A stretch of DNA of 64,000 nt, taken from assembly GCF_009674625.1 (NCBI RefSeq), contig NZ_WKJQ01000003.1, positions 1 through 64,000 on the forward strand, in the 5' to 3' direction. This DNA is from Haloferax marinum (GTDB lineage: Archaea > Halobacteriota > Halobacteria > Halobacteriales > Haloferacaceae). Below the pieces are notes generated by a model. That model had not been told where the DNA came from. It saw only the letters and a program-made list of their open reading frames with translations, and did no database searches. Position numbers and translations under genes: made by a program. How positions within the stretch are numbered: the stretch's first letter is position 1; every line of letters starts with the position of its first letter. Below are positions 34,252 to 42,056 of this stretch, piece after piece.

Positions 34252-35736
34252 TCAGCCAAGGAATTTGAACAAGGGTAGTAGCAACGGGATAGCGTTTGCC
34301 GATACGAGACTCGCGATGTACCGACTGTTGATCGGCCACTCGGGTGCGATGTCGAGATAATACCAATCTAGCCCACCATCGAAGTCGTCGATCGAGTCAC
34401 CGACGGTTGGGAGCGCCTCGGTCCCTCCGCGTATCCCTTGGTCATCTTTGCAGTGGATGCGTTTGTCCATCACCATCTTCCTGTGCATCGCCCAGAATGA
34501 ATAGTATACCCACGCGCCTGCTGCGATAGCATACGCGATGATCGGCACGACAAAATTACCAATCCAAAGGAAGAGATGGAATGGTGTTTCGAACCCCGTG
34601 ATACCCGCTGCCGGTAATACACGGAGCCCCTGGACATAGAGCCGGAACACAGTGTATAGTCCAGCGACGAGAAGCAATACGTTGACTCTCGTCGCGAACC
34701 GTCCGAAGTCGCGGAACCCTCCTCGGCGGTCGTAGTGGAATGGCTCGTATCTAATGATTCGTTTGGGGTTTCCTCCATCAGGCGTGTACTGGTCAGTCAT
34801 CAGGAGGTGAATGTACTTCACGAGAACCAGGAACTTGAACGCGACAATCACGAGAATAAAATTAGCAAAGAGATTCACACCTAGGACGACGTTCGAGTCG
34901 AGGTTTTGGGGACCAGATTGTACGACCCATATCGCAGCAAACTGGCTAACGAATAGCAGGGCAAAAACGTGTGATGTGGAAAATCCACCAATTGTGTCTG
35001 TGAGCTTGGTCTTTAGTTCAGTAATCCACTCTTCATATGCAGCAGAGTCCTCCACGATACTATTGTTCCCTTCTGGAAGTTTGTCGAGTAACGTCTCGGT
35101 TCTGAGTGCACCATCGTAGACGAGGAGACCACCGACGAGGAGCATCAACAAGTATCCGCTAGTATAGATGATATTCGGCCCAAGGAGGGTCGGGTCAGGA
35201 GCAGTCAACACGAGGTAAGTCGCGAACAACGAACCGGTCAGCAACCCGAATACGAGCCCCCAAACGAGTATCACCTTCAGCAATTCTCGTCTGTCGATGA
35301 GGCCAACTCGGTCGACCAAGAGCACGATGATGCCCCAAATGACGCTTCCACCGAGAAGAGCGGGGACGACCCAGAGTGACACCGATGGTAACAGTACGCT
35401 GATTCCTTCAACGTCGGGACTCAACTCGGCATACGTCATCAATCCGATAACGAGGAAAAAGATGACAGTAGGGGTGTACCGAAGGATGGTCCTTACTGCT
35501 CCATCCACGTAACGAAGTTCGACGTCATCGATATCCGGTTTGGAGTCGGCTCCGGGAGCAATATCACAAAACCTGTGGATGTGAACGTCGACGAGTGGCA
35601 GAGGGGTATCGTCGGTGTGGTTCCTCGCTTGGTCTGGCCTTGCACCTCGCCACCGCACCCACAGACTGTGGGCGAGCGCAAGGTCACCCCCTGAACCTTC
35701 GTCCTCTGAATCGTGTCCGGTGCGATCAGAACTCAT
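34252..35736 (-). CDS. Polytopic membrane protein of unknown function
   Basis: A 494-aa protein. A hydrophilic acidic N-terminus of about 90 residues precedes some nine to ten hydrophobic segments, with a large cytoplasmic-type loop near 215-255 (LPEGNNSIVEDSAAYEEWITELKTKLTD) and another near 325-360. No transporter or enzyme signature was recognised. It lies 58 bases downstream of the B2 cassette gene on the same strand and is flanked on the other side by the convergent A1-A2 pair, so it probably works with these small membrane proteins. Confidence 0.75.
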   Translation of the reverse strand: MSSDRTGHDSEDEGSGGDLALAHSLWVRWRGARPDQARNHTDDTPLPLVDVHIHRFCDIAPGADSKPDIDDVELRYVDGAVRTILRYTPTVIFFLVIGLMTYAELSPDVEGISVLLPSVSLWVVPALLGGSVIWGIIVLLVDRVGLIDRRELLKVILVWGLVFGLLTGSLFATYLVLTAPDPTLLGPNIIYTSGYLLMLLVGGLLVYDGALRTETLLDKLPEGNNSIVEDSAAYEEWITELKTKLTDTIGGFSTSHVFALLFVSQFAAIWVVQSGPQNLDSNVVLGVNLFANFILVIVAFKFLVLVKYIHLLMTDQYTPDGGNPKRIIRYEPFHYDRRGGFRDFGRFATRVNVLLLVAGLYTVFRLYVQGLRVLPAAGITGFETPFHLFLWIGNFVVPIIAYAIAAGAWVYYSFWAMHRKMVMDKRIHCKDDQGIRGGTEALPTVGDSIDDFDGGLDWYYLDIAPEWPINSRYIASLVSANAIPLLLPLFKFLG

Positions 35737-35794
35737 GGTCCCTCGGTGGTGGATGTCCAGTTTGGTGTCAGTTTAACCGCAGTTCCATCGACGT

Positions 35795-36247
35795 TCATAG
35801 TGGACTCCCGGTCTCGAAGTAGTGAGCGATGACAAACCCACCAAGGAAGCATACACCCCCCAGGTTAGTCATCAAGTGGTTGCCTTGTCTGATGTAAACG
35901 ACTCCAACAACCATGCCGACGACGAGGACAGCTACGCCGGCGGCCACACCCACGACGTTCGGGATTGGTATTGCGTCCAACACATCAGTGTGGTGCTGAC
36001 TGTGTGTGTCGCCAAAGGCACTCTCATCAACAAACTGGCCAGTCCAAGCCTGGTGGGCGAGCAGATAGCCCCACCATGCGAGGAACGAAGCGACGAACAC
36101 GAGCGGTATCCTCAGTGGTTCGGTCCAGACGACCGGGTTTTTCACGCAGTCAGCGCCACAGGCCCAGATAAAGCCGGAAGATAACGAGGTCGAGGTTAAC
36201 CCAAGCCCGAATAACAGCCCAACCCATCGCCTCCCGTCCTTAGTCAT
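35795..36247 (-). CDS. Small membrane protein, copy B2 of a duplicated cassette
   Basis: 150 aa with four hydrophobic segments in two pairs, paralogous to the protein at 33738 (shared GYLLAH..WTGQFVDE and GGFVIAHYFETG blocks). It contains a Cys pair absent from copy A2 (WACGADCVKN), which may form a disulphide or metal site. Its start overlaps the end of B1 by eight bases, so the two are co-expressed. Confidence 0.75.
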   Translation of the reverse strand: MTKDGRRWVGLLFGLGLTSTSLSSGFIWACGADCVKNPVVWTEPLRIPLVFVASFLAWWGYLLAHQAWTGQFVDESAFGDTHSQHHTDVLDAIPIPNVVGVAAGVAVLVVGMVVGVVYIRQGNHLMTNLGGVCFLGGFVIAHYFETGSPL

Positions 36248-36707
36248 CGCTTCTTCCTCCTTTGTATGGCGTTTTCTGCACTACAGATAATACCGGACCG
36301 AACACAGACTCCCCGACACCAACGCCGTTGATGCCGACGTGAGCAGCCATATAACCGGTGATACTGGTGAGTCCAGACAGAACTGCTTTCTGCAAACTTG
36401 GGCGAAGAATCGTTTGAGTGAAAAGTGTGACACCGAATGCGATTCCAATCCACCCTGCGACAAGTAACCCACCACGGAGCGCCTGGTGCCACCCTACACT
36501 CGTATTCCCAAGAAGTTCGTCTCTTTCAGTCCACGCGGAGTACGTTCCGAGTTGAGAGACGCCGTACCCGAAGATGAAGACAAGGAACCCAAACAATACC
36601 ACCGAAACTCGGTCTTCAAACGCCGCTAACGCGGCCACCGTCGAACCGACAGCGATGAAAATGCTCCCGACTACTGTCCAGACGCCTGCCCGCAGTCGGG
36701 AATCCAT
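36240..36707 (-). CDS. Small membrane protein, copy B1 of a duplicated cassette
   Basis: 155 aa with four hydrophobic segments. Paralogue of the protein at 33350: both begin MDSR, share AFEDR..VVLFGFLVFIFGYG and LSG..SITGYMAAHVGIN, and have similar lengths up to an extra 25-residue polar tail here (VVQKTPYKGGRSDD). First gene of a probable B1-B2-34252 operon on the minus strand. Function not recognised. Confidence 0.75.
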   Translation of the reverse strand: MDSRLRAGVWTVVGSIFIAVGSTVAALAAFEDRVSVVLFGFLVFIFGYGVSQLGTYSAWTERDELLGNTSVGWHQALRGGLLVAGWIGIAFGVTLFTQTILRPSLQKAVLSGLTSITGYMAAHVGINGVGVGESVFGPVLSVVQKTPYKGGRSDD

Positions 36708-36974
36708 GTATTGTCAAGTAATCTTATAGTATAAAATGATTCTGATGGCACATATAACCGGACACTGCCAGTCTTCCCAACAATACGTGGACGACTTATC
36801 TGGTGTATCAGTGACCACGTTTGCAGCCTCGACGCTGCAACCGACCATGCCGATGCTGTTGCAACTAATCGCAAAGAAGTACAGTTTGAATACGACGAAT
36901 GGAAAGAATGCGCCTTCGACCCACGAGAACAGCGTGACTGACACCGCTCATTTTTAGAAAGGCGACGTGTTCAG

Positions 36975-37238
36975 ATGGCTGGCCCCACGGCGCACCGGTG
37001 TAGTTCGGCTTCGACGAAGGTGACGGTGTCGCCGAACTCCTCACTGTTGGACCAAGACCCGAGACCAGAGAGAACCCGCGTGTCGCTCGCTCGATCCGAG
37101 GACATCGACAGCGATGCACAGCGGCACGTGACTATGTTCGGGACGCCGACTGTTATCGAAGACGAAGGTGCGATTCGAGAAGCGACTGCCGCATCGACGA
37201 GGAAACGAGTACGCGGCGTCGTTCTCATCGGTGGGTAG
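36975..37238 (+). CDS. Possible small hypothetical protein
   Basis: An 87-aa open frame with GC-rich third positions and an acidic segment (SEDIDSDAQRHVTMFGTPTVIEDEGAIREA). An AT-rich element about 25 bases upstream (near 36950) could act as a promoter. A competing frame on the opposite strand over the same bases is less acidic. No family recognised; the call is tentative. Confidence 0.35.
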   Translation: MAGPTAHRCSSASTKVTVSPNSSLLDQDPRPERTRVSLARSEDIDSDAQRHVTMFGTPTVIEDEGAIREATAASTRKRVRGVVLIGG

Positions 37239-37268
37239 ATTTATCAATAATCTGACCCACAATCGTGT

Positions 37269-37640
37269 ATGATCGATGGTCCACCCCCGACCGACGCCCT
37301 CCGCCCGACCGAAACGTACGATGGCCGGATTACCGTCCGACTGATGGACGACGAAGACGGCATCGAGGAGATTAGTTGTTCGTCGTACGGGGACGCAATC
37401 GAGACGGTCAAGGAACACCGAGACGACGTGACCGCGGCGAAGATTATCGACAGAGACGACGTCGTCGTGTTCACGTCCGCAGAGATGGACATCGACGTCT
37501 GGGAGACGATGTGGGAGAACGAAAAGCGGAGCATGCGCGTCTCCGTCGAAGAACACGACTGTCCGTACGACAGCGTCTCGTGTTTCGCAGACGACCTTTG
37601 TGTCCAGTGCCAGATGGACGAAATCCAGTCGCGGTGGTGA
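37269..37640 (+). CDS. Small acidic hypothetical protein with C-terminal cysteines
   Basis: A 123-aa protein, strongly acidic as usual for haloarchaea. The C-terminus carries HDCPYDSVSCFADDLCVQC, with four Cys that could bind a metal; the first half (ITVRLMDDEDGIEEISCSSYGDAIETV) looks like a small alpha/beta domain. ATTTATCAATAATC just upstream places a TATA box about 25 bases before the ATG, supporting a leaderless start. No function recognised. Confidence 0.65.
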   Translation: MIDGPPPTDALRPTETYDGRITVRLMDDEDGIEEISCSSYGDAIETVKEHRDDVTAAKIIDRDDVVVFTSAEMDIDVWETMWENEKRSMRVSVEEHDCPYDSVSCFADDLCVQCQMDEIQSRW

Positions 37641-37684
37641 GGCGAGTCATTGGAGAATCGAACAAAACAGCGCGTTCGACCGAC

Positions 37685-38911
37685 TCAGTCGACGAATCCA
37701 GCGGTTCGAAGAACTTCGAAACAGGCGTTTATCTGGTGGTAGCCGACTTTCACCTCGGGCGAGTCGTCGAGGTCCGAGTGAATCTCGTTTTCGCGCGTGA
37801 GTTTGAAGTACCAGTTTCCGTGGCCACGATTGACGACGTTCGCCCACGCGTACGACCAGATTCTGTCGTACCAGTCGAGGAACCGCTCGTCGTCAGTGGC
37901 CTCGTTCAAGAGAACCGTCGCACCGATGCCCTCTGCGAGCGGCCAGTAGTACTTGTCTGCGACGATGGTCTCGCCATCTCGGTCGAAGTTGTAGACGAAC
38001 CCGCCGTACTCGTCGTCCCATCCATTTTCGACGGCCGCGTCGAAGAACCGAACCGCTCTCTCGACCAGCCACTCCTCGTCGCGGTGATGTGAAAGCGAGA
38101 CCAGTAACTTGCTCCACTCGAGGAGGTGTCCGGGTTGGTACCCCCACGGACGGAAGAGGTGTCCCGGTTGGTCCCGGTTGTACTCCCAGTCGAGGTCCCA
38201 GTCTTCAGTGTAGTGTTCCCACAGCAGACCGTCTCCTCGGTCGGCAAATGTCAACGCGAGATTCTCTGCGATTGTGTATGCTCTGTCGAGATAGTCCTCG
38301 TCGCCGGTGTAGTCGTAGGCCGCGAGGTGTGCCTCACACATGTGCATGTTCGCATTCTGGCCCCGGTAGGTCGAAACTGGGTTCCAGTCGGTGTCGAGAT
38401 CCGAGCGGAACAATCCGGGGTCTGACTCCCAGAACTGTTCTTCGATGGTTTCGGTCACTTCTTCGAGAGATCCGTCTACGTCACCGATACCCGCGTTTCC
38501 GGCGGATGCAAGCGCGAATAGGACGAACGCGTGCCCGTACGTCGAACGGGTCGGGTCTTCGACGTCTCTCCCGTTCATGACCCACGCGTACCCACCCGTC
38601 TCGGCGTCTCGGTGCTGATCGACGAGATACGACAGACCGTGTTCTGCGGCCTGCTCACACCCCACCGGTCCGTCGAGCATCGAACCGACACTGTAGTTGA
38701 AGACGAGTCGGCACGTCGCCGGGAGCAACTTCGACCGAGAGTCGTAGATTGTCCCGTCGAGGTCACTCAACTGAGGGATATACCCGCCGTAGGTCGTGTC
38801 GATACACGTCGGGTGGTAGAATTTCAAGATGTTCGTGAGGTGCTGGTACACCCAGCGGGGGTCTCTAAACGTCGAGTCTGTCGGTCGAATTGAATCAAAT
38901 GTATCGCTCAT
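37685..38911 (-). CDS. N-acylglucosamine 2-epimerase (AGE) family protein
   Basis: A 408-aa (alpha/alpha)6-barrel enzyme. Visible family blocks include GGYIPQLSDLDG near the N-terminus, ANMHMCEAHLAAYDYTGD in the middle, RPWGYQPGHLLEWSKLLVSL with the conserved RPW..QPGH active-site segment, and YYWPLAEGIGATVLL plus WYFKLTRENE near the end. Members isomerise or epimerise free sugars (mannose/glucose/cellobiose types). It lies 39 bases downstream of the GH15-like gene on the same strand, so product sugars of that hydrolase are plausible substrates. Confidence 0.85.
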   Translation of the reverse strand: MSDTFDSIRPTDSTFRDPRWVYQHLTNILKFYHPTCIDTTYGGYIPQLSDLDGTIYDSRSKLLPATCRLVFNYSVGSMLDGPVGCEQAAEHGLSYLVDQHRDAETGGYAWVMNGRDVEDPTRSTYGHAFVLFALASAGNAGIGDVDGSLEEVTETIEEQFWESDPGLFRSDLDTDWNPVSTYRGQNANMHMCEAHLAAYDYTGDEDYLDRAYTIAENLALTFADRGDGLLWEHYTEDWDLDWEYNRDQPGHLFRPWGYQPGHLLEWSKLLVSLSHHRDEEWLVERAVRFFDAAVENGWDDEYGGFVYNFDRDGETIVADKYYWPLAEGIGATVLLNEATDDERFLDWYDRIWSYAWANVVNRGHGNWYFKLTRENEIHSDLDDSPEVKVGYHQINACFEVLRTAGFVD

Positions 38912-38950
38912 TGTGAGTGGTGGATAAGTGGGTGGACCAGTGAGTCGGGT

Positions 38951-40306
38951 TTACTCCTCAGACCGAATGAGTGCGGTCAAGAACTCGGCGTGACTCCACG
39001 CGAGTGGTCGGGCGAACCCGACGACGTCGTTCGCCTCGACTCGGTCTGCGATACTCTGATAAGAGTCACGCATGTGGCCCAGTTCTTCGGCGATTAGGTC
39101 GAACGAGACGTCTCTGAGCACCGTCTCGTCGAACTCCTTTTCGAAGTCGAGGCCGGTGTCCCACTCGTTTTCGACGAACGACTCGAAACGGGCGCGCGTC
39201 GTGAGGTGTTCCGGGATGTGACCGTCGTCGTCGGCGTAGGAGACGATGTTCTGGAGGATTTCGTCTCCTCGCTCGTCCTCGCCGCAGTCGTACCGGTACT
39301 GTGCGTGCCACGCAGTGTACTGCATCCACGGGCCGTTTCCACCGTGTTGGTGGACGTCGAAGTTTCGGTAGAACCCGAGGAAACGCTGGAGGCCACCGAG
39401 ACGTGGGTCTTCGAGCGCCGTTGCTGCACGGCGTGCAGCTTCGTCGGCAGCGTCGCCAAAGAGGTCGGAGAGACCGAAGTAATACGGTGAAAAGAGCGTC
39501 ACGTCGGGCCGGAAGTCGAGTTCACCCTCAGGAGTATAGCGCCGTGGCACCTGCTGGGGACTCGTGAACGCTCGCTCGACACCACCTTCCAAAGTCGGAC
39601 GGAATGCAGCGATTCGGGACGCGACGTCAGTATCCGCTGCGTCCAACACGGAGAGTGCGCGTTCTGCTTGTCGGAGTGCGCTAACGTACGCAGCGTTCAC
39701 CCACAGTGTGTATCCAGATTCGATTGGGCCTTCGTGAATCGACGTGGTGCTCTCGACGAGGTGAGCGTTCGGGTCGTACAGTTCGTCGCGCGTGTATTCG
39801 ACCGCACGGCCGATGGCGTCGACGACGTCCGCAGCGAAGTCGTCGTCCACGTCCGACCACGAGTCGGTTCCGTCCAGTGCAAAGACTGCGTGCGAGATGA
39901 CCCGGAGGCCGTGTGCGACGTTGTCCTCTTGGATGTAGATTCCCTTGTCGGTGCCGCCGAGTGCGTAGCGCTGCTGCCACGCCCCGTCACCACCCTGTAC
40001 GGCGATGTGGAACCGTGCCGCGTCGACGATATGTCGACGCGAGCGGTCTAGGTCGATACCGGACCGAATCGCAGCGAGCCACGCGCGCGTGATACACGCA
40101 ATATCACGAGGGTACGCGTAGGGGTATCGGTGGTCCGGGTCGCTCGCGAGTGGAACTGCACCCTCGACATCACCGGACGCCTCGTACACCAGGTCGTCGA
40201 GGACGTCCAAGTGGAACATGGGCCGCTCGAGACGGTGTTCACTGTCGTCGTTCGTCGTGTCGTTTCCGTCGTTCGTTGCAGAAGTTTCCGGAGAGTTAGT
40301 TGGCAT
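38951..40306 (-). CDS. GH15-like glucoamylase-type protein
   Basis: A 451-aa (alpha/alpha)6-barrel protein. GGDGAWQQRYALGG, DNVAHGLRVISHAVFAL, STTSIHEGPIESGYTLW and the C-terminal PLAWSHAEFLTAL are GH15-type blocks; the WSHAEF segment normally carries the catalytic base. No signal peptide is visible, so it is probably cytoplasmic, splitting imported or stored alpha-glucans. Shorter than bacterial glucoamylases because the N-terminal beta-domain is missing. Operon with the AGE-family gene; an ABC-transporter remnant precedes it. Confidence 0.75.
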   Translation of the reverse strand: MPTNSPETSATNDGNDTTNDDSEHRLERPMFHLDVLDDLVYEASGDVEGAVPLASDPDHRYPYAYPRDIACITRAWLAAIRSGIDLDRSRRHIVDAARFHIAVQGGDGAWQQRYALGGTDKGIYIQEDNVAHGLRVISHAVFALDGTDSWSDVDDDFAADVVDAIGRAVEYTRDELYDPNAHLVESTTSIHEGPIESGYTLWVNAAYVSALRQAERALSVLDAADTDVASRIAAFRPTLEGGVERAFTSPQQVPRRYTPEGELDFRPDVTLFSPYYFGLSDLFGDAADEAARRAATALEDPRLGGLQRFLGFYRNFDVHQHGGNGPWMQYTAWHAQYRYDCGEDERGDEILQNIVSYADDDGHIPEHLTTRARFESFVENEWDTGLDFEKEFDETVLRDVSFDLIAEELGHMRDSYQSIADRVEANDVVGFARPLAWSHAEFLTALIRSEE

Positions 40307-40318
40307 ATGTAGTGTGTG

Positions 40319-40669
40319 TTACTCAGTTGCTGGTGGTGTTCGAATAGTTGATCGTTCGTCGCTGACACCCGGAGTCCTGAAGGAGCGACCGTTGTCGATA
40401 TCGAACAGATGCGTCACGTCGAGATTCGACGATGGTTCGTGGAAAAAGAACACACGAAGTTCGCGGATGATGGTCCGATCGATGGCAACACGCTGTCGTT
40501 GACCACCGGACAGTTTTCCGGGTTCCTTGTCGAGCATATCGGCACTCTCCCGTATCTCTACTGCACGTTCGGGGTGACGGTTTCGCTCGCCACTCGAGAG
40601 GTCCGTGAGAGCCGATACTGCCGAGAATGACCCCGGTATTTTAACACGATTCAATGTCAATGAAGCCAC
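40319..40669 (-). pseudogene. Decayed sugar ABC transporter ATP-binding protein
   Basis: The frame retains only the C-terminal half of a MalK/UgpC-type nucleotide-binding domain. LSGGQRQRVAIDRTII is the ABC signature, but the Walker B region reads VFFFHEPSSNLD instead of the usual LMDEPLSNLD. After SNLD it jumps directly to HLFDIDNGRSFRTPG, normally the very end of the protein, so an internal deletion of more than 100 codons is evident. Walker A is absent. The upstream part of the frame overlaps the tbp promoter. A remnant of a transporter once linked to the GH15/AGE operon. Confidence 0.8.
40637..40644 (+). promoter_or_regulatory. TATA box of tbp
   Basis: TATTTTAA about 30 bases before the ATG at 40673. 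The element lies inside the degenerate ABC-ATPase frame of the other strand. Confidence 0.55.
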
Positions 40670-40672
40670 ATC

Positions 40673-41239
40673 ATGTCACAAGTGGATGCGGTTGAGTCCA
40701 TCGAGATACAGAACGTCGTCGCCTCCACCGAGATTGGCCTCGAGCTCGACTTAGAGCGCTTGTCTCTCGACTGGGAAGGAACCGATTACGACCCGGATAA
40801 CTTCCCAGGACTCGTCTATCGTACGACAGACCCAAAATCTGCGTGTCTGGTGTTTCGGTCGGGAAAAATCGTCTGTACCGGTGCGGACAGTGTCTCCGGC
40901 GTGAATACGGCACTGGGTATCTTATTCGATGAATTCTCGGAGCTCGGTCTTCCCGTCCCTGAAGACCCGGAGATTACGGTGCAAAACATCGTCTCGAGTG
41001 CAGACCTCAGACATACACTCAATCTCAACGCACTTGCTATCGGACTCGGACTCGAAGACGTCGAGTACGAACCCGAACAGTTTCCAGGATTAGTGTACCG
41101 ACTCGACGAACCGAATGTCGTTGTCCTCATGTTCGGGAGTGGAAAGATCGTTATCACGGGTGCGAAAGAAGTCGTGGATGCTGAACACGCTGTCGAGGTA
41201 GTTACCGAACGAATCGACGGATTAGGGTTGCTCGGATGA
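40673..41239 (+). CDS. tbp: TATA-box-binding protein
   Basis: A 188-aa archaeal TBP made of two direct repeats of about 90 residues. Each has a paired FPGLVYR (about residues 43 and 134) and (L/M)F.SGKIV(C/I)TGA block; the four Phe residues that kink DNA are all kept. It recruits TFB and RNA polymerase to TATA boxes. Haloarchaea often carry several tbp genes, some on plasmids, and this copy adjoins the replication region. The second repeat (VVLMFGSGKIVITGAKE) is less conserved than usual, hinting at a specialised paralogue. Confidence 0.92.
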   Translation: MSQVDAVESIEIQNVVASTEIGLELDLERLSLDWEGTDYDPDNFPGLVYRTTDPKSACLVFRSGKIVCTGADSVSGVNTALGILFDEFSELGLPVPEDPEITVQNIVSSADLRHTLNLNALAIGLGLEDVEYEPEQFPGLVYRLDEPNVVVLMFGSGKIVITGAKEVVDAEHAVEVVTERIDGLGLLG

Positions 41240-41360
41240 ACCGGTCTCGATAGTCGGCTGACGTTCTGGTCTTCTTTGTCTGTTCTGTACTTTGTTTACT
41301 AACTCTAGCCTAGCTTCTAGTCTAGTATCTAGTCTAGTTTGGTCTTGTCTAGTCTAACCC

Positions 41361-41406
41361 AATCTAATCTAATCTAATCTAATCTAATCTAATCTAATCT
41401 AATCTA
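41361..41406 (+). repeat. AATCT pentanucleotide repeat, nine copies
   Basis: Nine perfect head-to-tail AATCT units, preceded from about 41305 by a looser TCTAG/TCTAGT-rich stretch. It is AT-rich and lies upstream of the iterons, so it is a candidate duplex-unwinding or spacer element of the origin. Confidence 0.85.
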
Positions 41407-41485
41407 GTTCAGTACCCAATACGACTTGATTTCCGACAATGTAACGCATATTCTGATGTTTAAACGCGAATTATGATACACACAC

Positions 41486-41556
41486 ACCACCTTCGCGTTT
41501 GTAACGGCTACGCGAGACTCTAGAGGTTCTGAACACACCACCCTCGCGTTTGTAAA
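41486..41556 (-). repeat. Origin iterons, left pair
   Basis: Two 20-bp elements on the minus strand at 41486-41505 and 41537-41556, related to GTTACAAACGCGAGGGTGGT. They face the direct copies to the right, giving the inverted arrangement typical of origin recognition boxes. The first has AAGG for GAGG. Confidence 0.85.
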
Positions 41557-41619
41557 TCTAGAGGAAATAATTTCCGGGAACGGTCATTCATCACTGGCAC
41601 CCCCCTCACACATTTTTGC

Positions 41620-41932
41620 GTTACATTCGCGAGGGTAGTGTGTCTGACCCAGGGAAATGCTGTCGAAGACGGCCCAATTTACATTCGCGAGGGTAGTCTC
41701 CGAACGACTGATCACACTCGTCTAACTGGTGTTGCTGATTTGCCGGTCCACCCCCCGGTCGCTCAGGGGGTGGTTTACATCCGCGAGGGTGGTCTCCCAG
41801 GTCAGCAGTTACATTCGCGGGGGTACTGTCCCCCAAGAGAAGAGAAATCAAACGCTGCCCATCTCGACTCCAAATTTCCTGTGTGGCCAGCTGCTCGATC
41901 ACACCGGCCACCGTTACAAACGCGAGGGTGGT
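41620..41932 (+). repeat. Origin iterons, right group of five
   Basis: Copies at 41620-41639, 41678-41697, 41774-41793, 41808-41827 and 41913-41932, consensus GTTACATTCGCGAGGGTRGT. The AGGGT run resembles the G-string of haloarchaeal origin recognition boxes while the left half (TTACAWWCGCG) is specific to this replicon. A half element, GTTACAAACGCGA, lies at 42022-42034 just before the orc start. Confidence 0.85.
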
Positions 41933-42056
41933 GTCTGACGCTTTACTCGCGCGACACCACTCTGGAACCTACTTTTGGAGAATCCGAGAGTAAATGACGT
42001 AGTAGCCCAGAATATGTTGGAGTTACAAACGCGACTCTACCCTGCTTACTTTTATT

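Larger units (their letters stand above)
41240..42056. other. Putative replication origin upstream of the orc gene
   Basis: An 817-bp non-coding region between tbp and an Orc1/Cdc6 gene, the classic position for a haloarchaeal origin. It combines an AT-rich pentanucleotide tract (41361-41406), two inverted and five direct copies of a 20-bp element and a half-copy next to the orc start. The 63 bases between the inverted and direct copies (41557-41619) contain GGAAATAATTTCC, a short palindrome. The gene next door would encode the matching initiator. Confidence 0.75.

Noticed and set aside
36736..36957. Possible 73-aa gene upstream of 36975
   Set aside because: Composition is not acidic, both strands have competing frames, and no promoter or family supports it.
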